Source: a virus
IMG/VR virus record: IMGVR_UViG_3300046170_000029
Coordinates: 1 to 53,877 of that record
Direction: 5' to 3' (one strand)
Length of the DNA: 53,877 nucleotides
Shown: piece by piece, positions 26,324 to 33,137 of the stretch
How positions within the stretch are numbered: the stretch's first letter is position 1
Layout: each line of letters begins with the position of its first letter
The notes under the pieces: model-generated
Seen by the model: only the letters and a program-made list of their open reading frames with translations
Told to the model about the DNA's origin: nothing
Database searches by the model: none
Position numbers and translations under genes: made by a program

Positions 26324-27388
26324 CTATCTCCTAGCGTTAGTAATATACTGCAGGGTGGCAGCATCTATGGTAAACACAGCGTCTGTGTTAGTTCCTGTGG
26401 TTTCATATAATATTGACACTGTAAATCCTGAACCTATTGTCTGTACTTCATATATAGCTTTTTGCTTGCTTCCAAATAAAGATGTTCCATATATACCTGA
26501 ACCATATGTTATGGATGCCGCTGCATCACTTGACAATATTGAATCAGGTTGAATACTTGATGGTTGGTCAAAGTCAAACTTGAGAGAAAACTCAAGGTCA
26601 AAGTCACCGTTTACATCTAAGTACGTTGTTCCCTTATATATTGTCTTTCTAACATTTGGGTCTCCTAATGGAATAAAAGGAGTAGCAAATGTAGCAGGAA
26701 TATCTGTTCCAGCAAATGAGTTACCCTGTTCCATCTGATAGACATAACCATCAGTAGCACCAAAGTAAATACGTTCTGCAAAACCATCATATTCACTATA
26801 AGTTACAAAAGCATTAAAGCCACGTAAATCATTGAAAGCTAATCCACTTTCTAATTGGGTTGCTCCAATTGCTTTTGCCGAGTCATTTGTGTATGTTGTA
26901 TTATACCCAAATATTCTATATTGACTTTTCTCACGAATAACTGTACTTGAAAAACCATTAGGACTACTAGCAATTAAATCTAATATTTCAACCTGTATAG
27001 TTTTTGATACAGAAGCAAGACTAAAGTCACCTATTCTATCTGTGGCTGAAAATAATCTTAAACCATCAGGTCCTAAGAATATGACATCACCACCTATCTC
27101 TTGAATGGTATCTTCAGCTACACAACCTAAATCACGAGATACAGGTTGCATTTGAAAATCAACTACACTATTACCATTAAGTACATTTATACTACTTTCG
27201 CTAAATATAATTAATTGTTCACGGAAAACGATTAAACCTGTAATTGTATCCGTTACATTAATTATACCACCACCACTAGCAATTGTCAAGTCATTATCTT
27301 GATAAGGTGCAGTATAAGCTATCTTTTTTCCGTTACCAAAGAATATATGGTTTTTAAAATTGACTACAAAACTTGCACCCTGAAACAT
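26324..27388 (-). CDS. Tail tubular protein B-like, C-terminal part (frame 2 of 2)
   Basis: 354 residues, beta-rich (FGNGKKIAYTAPYQDNDLTIASGGG…), typical of the large tubular/nozzle tail protein of podoviruses. The apparent ATG at 27388 lies inside the upstream frame without a good ribosome site. The natural protein reads …PSDVSG then ASFVVNFKNH…, obtained by dropping one G from TCA GGG TGC. The repaired gene (26324-27848) encodes 507 residues. This part holds the propeller-like body that would form the nozzle below the tail tube. Confidence 0.72.
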   Translation of the reverse strand: MFQGASFVVNFKNHIFFGNGKKIAYTAPYQDNDLTIASGGGIINVTDTITGLIVFREQLIIFSESSINVLNGNSVVDFQMQPVSRDLGCVAEDTIQEIGGDVIFLGPDGLRLFSATDRIGDFSLASVSKTIQVEILDLIASSPNGFSSTVIREKSQYRIFGYNTTYTNDSAKAIGATQLESGLAFNDLRGFNAFVTYSEYDGFAERIYFGATDGYVYQMEQGNSFAGTDIPATFATPFIPLGDPNVRKTIYKGTTYLDVNGDFDLEFSLKFDFDQPSSIQPDSILSSDAAASITYGSGIYGTSLFGSKQKAIYEVQTIGSGFTVSILYETTGTNTDAVFTIDAATLQYITNARR

Positions 27389-27848
27389 CTGAAGGTAGAG
27401 AAGTTAATTGTTCAAATGTAGTTCCATCAAATCTAAAGGGCTTACCTGTACCATCAACAAGCATTAGTTTCTCTGTACCATCAAAGTCGTACTTGAGAAA
27501 TCTTACTTTGCCTGTTCCACCGATTGTAACACCTGCACTGTTATAAGTTGCATTGTCACTTATCTGTGTCCATCCTGAACCACTAGACCTAAATAGGTCA
27601 TTTCCTCTTACAGCATATACTTGATTATCATATCTTACTATACCTCTGATAACACCCGTATTAGGTACAGTAGCAGTATCAAACTTTTCATATCCTTCTA
27701 CTCTTGTGTAACCACCAAATATAGAAGGCTCAAAGTTACGCAGTATACGTGCTGAACCGGGTGCTTGAAATCCTTGCTGATAAGGAGAAAGGTTTGTTAT
27801 CAAGCCACCTTTAAATTCAAATGAATGGGTTTGCCATGCGTCTGCCAT
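27354..27848 (-). CDS. Tail tubular protein B-like, N-terminal part (frame 1 of 2)
   Basis: 164 residues. It starts with MADAWQTHSFEFKGGLITNLSPYQQG, a typical start for this family (sequence pattern GGL-x-T-N-x-S-P-x-x-Q), followed by EPSIFGGYTRVEGYEKF. The frame runs out in a nonsense tail (CKFCSQF) ending at 27354. The +1 frame continues the protein. The start overlaps the stop of the preceding gene by one base. As a podovirus tail gene it belongs directly after the tubular protein A gene, as found here. Confidence 0.75.
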   Translation of the reverse strand: MADAWQTHSFEFKGGLITNLSPYQQGFQAPGSARILRNFEPSIFGGYTRVEGYEKFDTATVPNTGVIRGIVRYDNQVYAVRGNDLFRSSGSGWTQISDNATYNSAGVTIGGTGKVRFLKYDFDGTEKLMLVDGTGKPFRFDGTTFEQLTSLPSDVSGCKFCSQF

Positions 27849-28336
27849 TAGATAACAGACCTAGAAAATCCCATCCTACCACCACCTGTATTCTGTGGTA
27901 TCATTGTAGAACGCAAGTAATATGTTCTGTTGATTAATACAATACGCATATTCTTTATACCTTCATCAAACTTTTGTTTGGCTACCATTGCGTCTTGTGA
28001 ATTACCACGGAATAAATAAGCATAGTGCATTGCACCATCAACAATAATATGTTTAAATCTTTCAGGAACAGCAGGAACATCATCGTGCAAAATTAAATCT
28101 ACAGGAACACGATAGTATTCATACACAAGTGTATATGCCTTATCGGGTTCAGGAGTAAGTATATATTCTAAAGCAGGTCCATGTGCTACCATCTGTGGCA
28201 CACCACTTCTACCATTAGTATTGTATTCTTGGTCTACATACTTATCTAAGTATTCTTCATAAGCTATGATGCCTAGTTTTGTTGTTGCATTGCCTAGTGT
28301 TGTGTCTTCTTTTATTCTAAAGCTATCAAAGTCCAC
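27848..28336 (-). CDS. Tail tubular protein A-like, C-terminal part (frame 2 of 2)
   Basis: 162 residues (VDFDSFRIKEDTTLGN… DKAYTLVYEYYRVP… YAYLFRGNSQDAMVAKQKF). This is the conserved beta-then-helix end of podovirus head-tail adaptor/tubular A proteins. The apparent start at 28336 has no ribosome site. The frame is +1 relative to the preceding one and joins it at a run of five C (TTT CCC CCA): with four C it reads SFPQDAKLVDFDS. The repaired 242-residue protein is the usual length for this family. Confidence 0.72.
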   Translation of the reverse strand: MDFDSFRIKEDTTLGNATTKLGIIAYEEYLDKYVDQEYNTNGRSGVPQMVAHGPALEYILTPEPDKAYTLVYEYYRVPVDLILHDDVPAVPERFKHIIVDGAMHYAYLFRGNSQDAMVAKQKFDEGIKNMRIVLINRTYYLRSTMIPQNTGGGRMGFSRSVI

Positions 28337-28577
28337 TAGCTTTGCATCTTGGGGGAAATGAGTATCTTGTTACGTTAGCAGATAAAACATCTTCTTGTTC
28401 TACATGATTAAAGGGCCAATTAAATTCATGTTGATTAATATCACGAAGAGATGCATTGATTGCATCTTTCACTTGAGCATAAAAACCTGTAGCAGTAGAA
28501 AAGTTACTTGAAGTAAGTTCTGTTTCATTTAGTCTGCGATTTACTTGATTGACAAGTTCTAGATAATTATAAGCCAT
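28326..28577 (-). CDS. Tail tubular protein A-like, N-terminal part (frame 1 of 2)
   Basis: 83 residues beginning MAYNYLELVNQVNRRLNE, the standard helical opening of the adaptor family, followed by AINASLRDINQHEFNWPFNH. The frame ends 11 codons after the C5 run in a non-homologous tail (RCKASGL). Tubular A proteins form a ring between portal and nozzle. Its start overlaps the preceding stop (TAATG). Confidence 0.75.
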   Translation of the reverse strand: MAYNYLELVNQVNRRLNETELTSSNFSTATGFYAQVKDAINASLRDINQHEFNWPFNHVEQEDVLSANVTRYSFPPRCKASGL

Positions 28578-28921
28578 TAATTTTCCCTTATTCGCATCTT
28601 AACAGTTCTTTCAGCTTGACTTCCTGTACTGTCTACTATGTTACAAGTAAATATATATTCACGATTAAGTACTCCACCACCTAAATTAATAGTGGCTACT
28701 GTATTTGTATTAGTTTGAGCTATGTTTTGTATACTGTCAGTTACAGCATTAGATGACGCAGTTGTTAGTGTTTGTCCTGCAGCTAATGTTGTCTTACCTA
28801 TTTCAGGTGTTTGAACTGACCATGTAACAGAAGATATTGTAGCAGTATCTAAAAACCTAGACCAATCTATACTATAATCTAAACTTTCATCTGGGTCTTT
28901 TGTTGTCCAACGAAATGACAT
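28577..28921 (-). CDS. Ig-like structural protein
   Basis: 114 residues. It starts with a conserved-looking DPDESLDYSIDWSRFLD segment, then a beta-rich domain (ISSVTWSVQTPEIG… REYIFTCNIVDSTGSQAERTVKMRIRE) with the alternating pattern of an immunoglobulin-like fold. Such small domains occur in capsid- or tail-attached marine phage proteins and may act as decoration. Position between capsid and tail genes fits. No enzyme motif. Confidence 0.65.
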   Translation of the reverse strand: MSFRWTTKDPDESLDYSIDWSRFLDTATISSVTWSVQTPEIGKTTLAAGQTLTTASSNAVTDSIQNIAQTNTNTVATINLGGGVLNREYIFTCNIVDSTGSQAERTVKMRIREN

Positions 28922-28930
28922 TAAGTTCTC

Positions 28931-29801
28931 CTATGCAGCAGCTCTTCGTTCAGCCACTGTATCTTGTCTTGGTACGTATACAACTCTTTTTCTGTCGTAG
29001 TCAGCAGCAACAAAATTAAAAGTAACTCCTGTAGCTGTGACTGTGCCAATTGAAAATGTTCCTACAACACCTGTTACTGTAAAGCTGTTACTAAATGCTA
29101 ATGTACCAATAGCACCTGTTGCTTGTACACCTGTTGCTATTCGTTCTAGTGGTTGGTCTTCTACTTCACCAATCTGACCTACACCTTCAACACCTGTTAC
29201 TACAAACGAGTTACTAAGTGCTACTGTACCTATGCTACCTGTTGCGGATACGCTAGATACTTTTTCAGATATATTAACTTGAATAGAACCTAGTGCTGTA
29301 GTACCTTGGACACCTATGGCAAATGGCTCATCCACATTAGGACTTACCACACCTATAGAACCTGTCATAGGTGAACCTGTTATAGGAACACGGTTAACAG
29401 ACCTAATATTAAGTGTACCAATAGTAAAAGTCGCAGATATACTGTCTACTTTTTCTGATACTGTATGCTGTGGTTCAGTAAGACCTGTACCTGTAGTAGC
29501 TTCTACACCTGTAATACCAAAAGCAATGTTTGGTGAAACTGTACCAATTTGTCCAGTACCTGCTACACCTGTAAGAGTTACAGTGTTAGCAAACTCAAGT
29601 GTACCTATAGAGCCTGTAAGAGCATTAGGACCATACAAAGGTTCTGTGATATCTACTTCAAATGCATTTATATGTAAAGTACGAGTAAGAGCAGTTGCAC
29701 TTACACCTGTTACAGAAACAGTAGGAGTTACAATGCCATAGCTTGCAGCTCCATATTGTCCAGTACCATAAATAGGCATCAGCAGTATCATAGAACGCCA
29801 T
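28931..29801 (-). CDS. Repeat-containing beta structural protein, +1 break at codon 8
   Basis: The well-formed start is ATG 29801 (MAFYDTAD…) behind AAAGGAG that overlaps the previous stop. After eight codons this frame must step +1 (GAT GCC TAT to GAT CCT ATT) to enter the long frame IYGTGQYGAASYG…. The repaired protein has 289 residues. Without the step, the only starts (29791, 29779) lack a ribosome site. The body is a series of about eight units of 25-33 residues with the pattern [VI]TGV-x-[AG]-[TV]-x-x-IGTV, predicted beta, like a stacked fibre or decoration protein. The C-terminus (RKRVVYVPRQDTVAERRAA) is basic. Confidence 0.65.
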
Positions 29802-29812
29802 GTTCTACTCCT

Positions 29813-30251
29813 TTAAGCTATACGTACAATAGCGTTTGATGCGTCAGCAGTTGGGAACTCTATAGTTAAATCACCTGCAGTAGCAGACACTGTACCACCA
29901 AAGTCAATGACAGCAGATAGCAGAGTTACTGTTTGCAGTGTTATATATAATACAACCATCAGCAGATACGGTTACGTTACTAAATACTTCGTCAGTAAAG
30001 TCTACAGTAGCAGTTGTGCCATCTACAGCGATAGTTGCACCATCTAGTGCTTGACCACCTGCAGTATAGTTCGTACCGCTTGCTTCATCAGAGTTACCTG
30101 TTACGTCAGAATAGTTAGTTGTAGCAGCACCATATGTACCTGTTGGTGATTCTTTAATAAGTGCTAGTTTAAGTGAATCAGTATCAAGGTCGTGTAGACC
30201 ACCTAATAACTCAGACTTAAAACTTGTGCACATTGCAGTCGTGATAGCCAT
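29813..30251 (-). CDS. Small virion protein, +1 break near residue 114
   Basis: The frame from ATG 30251 reads MAITTAMCTSFKSELLGG… and ends in an aberrant ICCH at 29904. The +1 frame continues sensibly: AIAVIDFGGTVSATAGDLTIEFP… to a TAA at 29813. Joining ATC (T) GCT GTC restores one 145-residue beta-rich protein. The N-terminal pattern (SFKSELLGGLHDL… LKLALIKESPTGTYGAATTNY) is found in small phage structural proteins near the capsid gene. A role as capsid decoration or head-tail joining is inferred from location. Confidence 0.65.
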
Positions 30252-30317
30252 TTATAATCTCCTATAATATCACATAAAGTAAGGGCAACCCTAAAGCTGC
30301 CCTTCACTTATATTAAG

Positions 30318-30827
30318 TTAAGCTAAAGTGTCTCTATCTACTTCGTCAGCAGTCATGTCACCAAGACCGTCAACATCCATAAGTATAGCGAAAACACGTA
30401 ATACACCGTCAGATGGTGCAGTTGTAATTGAATCTAATTCTAGGTCAATTGTATCTGCAGTACCACCGATGATTACTGGAGCAGAGCCATCTGCCATAGT
30501 AGCATATGTACCTGCAGGAGCATCAGCAGCGTCAATTTCAAATCCACCAACGAATCTGTCTACGTCTCCTCCTGTAACTCCAAGACTCATTAATGCATCT
30601 GCAGAGTTACCACCTTCAACTGTTGTGATTTCAAATCCAGCAGTCATAATCATGGTATTTGCAGGTACAGTAATTGCCTGAATAATTTCGCCAGCCTCAA
30701 GAGCACTACCTTTTGCAGTTACTGCAGCGGCTAGGTCTATTGATTTCTCAACGAAATACGGTTGTCTACCTCTTGCAGAAGAACCTCTTGCAACAGATGC
30801 GAGTGTGGAAATTGTTCCAGCAGCCAT
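30318..30827 (-). CDS. Probable head decoration/structural protein
   Basis: 169 residues following the capsid gene. It is beta-rich and acidic (FVEKSIDLAAAVTAKGSAL… GEIIQAITVPANTMIMTAGFEITTVEGG… DRFVGGFEID). The QAITVPANT segment and overall plan occur in marine phage structural proteins encoded next to the capsid. It is likely a head-associated (decoration or stabilising) protein. Intact, good start with a GGAGGA-type site. Confidence 0.6.
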   Translation of the reverse strand: MAAGTISTLASVARGSSARGRQPYFVEKSIDLAAAVTAKGSALEAGEIIQAITVPANTMIMTAGFEITTVEGGNSADALMSLGVTGGDVDRFVGGFEIDAADAPAGTYATMADGSAPVIIGGTADTIDLELDSITTAPSDGVLRVFAILMDVDGLGDMTADEVDRDTLA

Positions 30828-30841
30828 GTTTCAGTCCTCCC

Positions 30842-31324
30842 TTACGCTAAGTGATAAGCACAAGTAGCGATTGCTTCTGGGCGAAGTATCTTTCTACCGT
30901 ACAAATGCATACCACGAACAATATCAGCAAAAGAATCAGGGTCTCTGTAAGTCTCTGTCTTGTTGATTTGCTCGGCAGTAGCTACTGATGAAGAATGACC
31001 AGCAACAATTATACCAAAGTCAGTAGCACTGTTCGCACCTGTATTAGATGGTCCGCTTCCGATTGCTGGTAAATTGTTTGACTGATAAACCTTGAAACCA
31101 TGTAGGTTGTTTAGGATTAAACCATTCTGTAGTCCAGTACCACCAAAGTCTGCATCAAATAATCTTGAATCTTCATCCTTTAGTACTTCTATAAATACAG
31201 GGTCTAATACTAACCATCTACCATTAGTGTCAACATTCTGTTGGTCTAATAGTCTTGACATTCTAGCTATAACAGTTAATGGGTTTCTATCTCCATTAGC
31301 AGGAGCTGCAGAAGTAGCTGCCAC
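30842..31324 (-). CDS. Major capsid protein, C-terminal part (frame 2 of 2)
   Basis: 160 residues (VAATSAAPANGDRNP… LLDQQNVDTNGRWLVLDPVFIEVLKDEDSRL… LHGFKVYQSNNLP… MHLYGRKILRPEAIATCAYHLA), matching the second half of HK97-fold capsid proteins of marine podoviruses: the NVP/NVD-x-x-GRW-LVLDP core and the LHG-FKVY-SNNLP loop. The apparent start lies in the upstream frame. The frame is +1 relative to the first part and joins near AGA ACA GGT GGC, where removing one G gives RTVAATSAAP. The repaired capsid protein has 352 residues. Confidence 0.82.
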   Translation of the reverse strand: MAATSAAPANGDRNPLTVIARMSRLLDQQNVDTNGRWLVLDPVFIEVLKDEDSRLFDADFGGTGLQNGLILNNLHGFKVYQSNNLPAIGSGPSNTGANSATDFGIIVAGHSSSVATAEQINKTETYRDPDSFADIVRGMHLYGRKILRPEAIATCAYHLA

Positions 31325-31901
31325 CTGTTCTTGGTAAGATAGCTACAGCCTCACCTGCTGAACCACCGAAGTTTCCTGCATCAAGTTTCATTGATGATAA
31401 GAGTTCGTCAGAACCTGCAGTTGAAACAGCAACAGTACCATTAGTGGTAGTATTAGCTGTATCAGGTGAACCGTGTATAGCTGATTGCTTATAACCTGAC
31501 ATATAACCAAGTACGTCTTGGTCAAATTGGTCGGCTAGTCTATAAGCTGCTCTATCTGATGCTAACTGCTGAAAGTTAATATGAGAATGAGCTTCTTCAA
31601 TGTCATCCACTTTAAATGCAAAGTAATTAGCTTTGTCAATTGTAAGTGAAAATTCTTCGTCATCAAGGTCTTGAGGAGTAATAGTTGTTCCTCTTTCATA
31701 TGCCTTGACTGTTATTTCTGGTTCTTTGATAACCTTAACGGAATCGCCCATATTAGCAATCTCACCAAAGTAATCACTGTTAGTGATAGCTTCAGCGACA
31801 GACCCCTTGCGGAAAGCAAGTTGAACCTGTTTGCTGTAAATAATAGGACTAAAATTACCGTTAGGAAGATTACCATAACCAGCTGCTGCTGTAAATGCCA
31901 T
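31296..31901 (-). CDS. Major capsid protein, N-terminal part (frame 1 of 2)
   Basis: 201 residues: N-arm, E-loop and start of the P-domain of an HK97-fold capsid protein (SVAEAITNSDYFGEIANMGDSVKVIKEPEITVKAY… TIDKANYFAFKVDDIEEAHSHIN… LADQFDQDVLGYM). It follows AAGGAGATTAAAA and its own promoter and structured leader, consistent with high expression. The frame decays into SYFCSSC at 31296. Breaking the capsid gene would be lethal, so either the frame is corrected in expression or the extra base is not in the real genome. Confidence 0.85.
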   Translation of the reverse strand: MAFTAAAGYGNLPNGNFSPIIYSKQVQLAFRKGSVAEAITNSDYFGEIANMGDSVKVIKEPEITVKAYERGTTITPQDLDDEEFSLTIDKANYFAFKVDDIEEAHSHINFQQLASDRAAYRLADQFDQDVLGYMSGYKQSAIHGSPDTANTTTNGTVAVSTAGSDELLSSMKLDAGNFGGSAGEAVAILPRTGGSYFCSSC

Positions 31902-31929
31902 TTTTAATCTCCTTAAACATTTATCAAAT

Positions 31930-31946
31930 GTACACGGAATGTGTAC
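31930..31946 (-). promoter_or_regulatory. Inverted repeat in capsid-gene leader
   Basis: GTACAC-GGAAT-GTGTAC, a perfect 6-bp inverted repeat with a 5-base centre, about 15 bases upstream of the capsid ribosome site. As RNA it would be a small hairpin near the ribosome site; as DNA, a protein site. Function unknown. Confidence 0.4.
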
Positions 31947-32060
31947 TATTAGTTTTAGTCATTTTACTTTATAAGGACCATTCATGCGTTGAGGTTGTAC
32001 GTAGGATAGCGATTCCTTTGTAGGCTCACATAATTGGGTAATCTCTAAAGTTTCGGGAAT

Positions 32061-32100
32061 AGTGCAACACAAGTAACCAAGTATGGGGTTATGTTACACT
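32061..32100 (-). promoter_or_regulatory. 5'-terminal hairpin of capsid mRNA leader
   Basis: Read on the minus strand, AGTGTAACA pairs with TGTTGCACT (nine pairs including one U-G), and the inner TAACC pairs with GGTTA, leaving a 4-nt bulge and an 8-nt loop. It would begin within about 8 nt of the predicted start of transcription from 32115-32142. Such 5' hairpins commonly protect phage mRNAs from decay, fitting abundant capsid message. Confidence 0.5.
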
Positions 32101-32114
32101 TTTAGTTATGTATA

Positions 32115-32142
32115 GTTATATACATAAATCTTTTGTTGTCAA
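32115..32142 (-). promoter_or_regulatory. Sigma70-type promoter for the capsid gene
   Basis: On the minus strand TTGACA (32137-32142) and TATAAC (32115-32120) are separated by 16 bases. It lies just past the scaffold stop, in a 254-bp gap ahead of the capsid gene. With no phage polymerase in the window, host RNAP is the likely user. Confidence 0.6.
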
Positions 32143-32155
32143 CTTTATTTTTAAT

Positions 32156-33034
32156 TTATCTAGCTGAACCTGATATATCATATATAAAGTTACCTGACCT
32201 GATAGCTTCCATTATTGCATCAGCTTGTTTCTCATACTGTGCAGCGGACATTTTTTGAACGGCAGACTCAAGTATTTTTTTACCTGACTCTGCAGTATCC
32301 ACTTTTGTCTTTGTAGTTTTCGTTCCAACATCCATAGCAGCACCCTTGTCACTCTGTGTCTTAGTACTCTTACTAATGTTTCTGTCTGCTTTGTATAAGT
32401 CAATAGCTCTTGCTGCTGACCTTGCATCATTGTCATTTTCATAAAGTGCATCCTGTACCCATTTAGGTTGTTCTTCTGCCCAATCGTGAAAATCATCACT
32501 GTCTCTAATAGAATCAAAATCAGGATGAAGTCTCATTAATTCTGCTTCAGCTTTATCTTTTTGTGCTTCTGCAGACATCTCATCTATCTTCTGTAGCCTA
32601 GTTTCTATTTCTGCTGATTGCTCTCTTGCTTTCTTCATAGCAATTGTTTCTACAATCTTTGCTACATCAGGATAATCTTTTGCCCATGCTTCTATGTCTT
32701 CGTCAGACTTAGGTAGCTTCATTTCTTTCTTAGTTGCTTTATCTAGTTGTTCTTTTAAATCATTTAACTGTTTCTGAAACTCTCTTTCTTTTTCTTGGGT
32801 ATGTCTTCGTAAGTCTCCATAACGCTTTTTAAAAGTTTTCTCTTCAGCAGAAGTCGGTTCTTCTTCACTCGTATCTTCCGATTCTTCAGCCTTAGTTTCA
32901 ACTTCACCCTTTTGCTCTTTCAGTAGTTGTTCTAATTCTTGTTCTTCTTTTTGTATTCTTTCTTCTTGTGTGTAAGGTTTACTTACAAATGCAACTTTCT
33001 TAGGTGTTGTTTCTTTAATCATAGCGTCTGCCAT
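32156..33034 (-). CDS. Scaffolding protein
   Basis: 292 residues, highly charged and almost wholly helical, with long E/K/Q-rich coiled coil (about 20-170: EERIQKEEQELEQLLKEQ…, FKKRYGDLRRHTQEKEREFQ). It lies immediately upstream of the capsid gene and downstream of the portal region. Size, charge, helicity and position all match podovirus scaffolding proteins, which guide capsid assembly and then leave. The segment RRHTQEKE-x-F resembles known phage scaffolds. It has its own promoter upstream. Confidence 0.8.
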   Translation of the reverse strand: MADAMIKETTPKKVAFVSKPYTQEERIQKEEQELEQLLKEQKGEVETKAEESEDTSEEEPTSAEEKTFKKRYGDLRRHTQEKEREFQKQLNDLKEQLDKATKKEMKLPKSDEDIEAWAKDYPDVAKIVETIAMKKAREQSAEIETRLQKIDEMSAEAQKDKAEAELMRLHPDFDSIRDSDDFHDWAEEQPKWVQDALYENDNDARSAARAIDLYKADRNISKSTKTQSDKGAAMDVGTKTTKTKVDTAESGKKILESAVQKMSAAQYEKQADAIMEAIRSGNFIYDISGSAR

Positions 33035-33091
33035 TAGTCTTCTCCTTTGGGGTTATCGTAGCCATTTATTATTGTTGGGGGATAAGTAGCC

Positions 33092-33120
33092 ATTATATCA
33101 CGACTTAATTGTTAAGTCAA
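33092..33120 (-). promoter_or_regulatory. Sigma70 promoter with overlapping palindromic operator
   Basis: On the minus strand TTGACT (33115-33120), a 17-base spacer and TATAAT (33092-33097). The spacer and -35 hold a perfect 17-bp palindrome GACTTAACAATTAAGTC (33102-33118). A protein bound there would block RNAP, so this reads as a repressible promoter for scaffold and capsid. Its TTAACAAT core recurs in two palindromes of the control region near 46.7 kb. Confidence 0.65.
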
Positions 33121-33137
33121 TGAATTATTATTGTGGA

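Noticed and set aside
29316-29741. Long plus-strand open frame (about 140 codons) over the beta-repeat virion gene
   Set aside because: Antisense to a repeat-coding gene with proper context; no ribosome site and a composition expected from the complement of Val/Thr/Gly repeats.
2067-31345. Introns or inteins at the broken genes
   Set aside because: Each break needs only one extra base; there is no inserted segment to splice.
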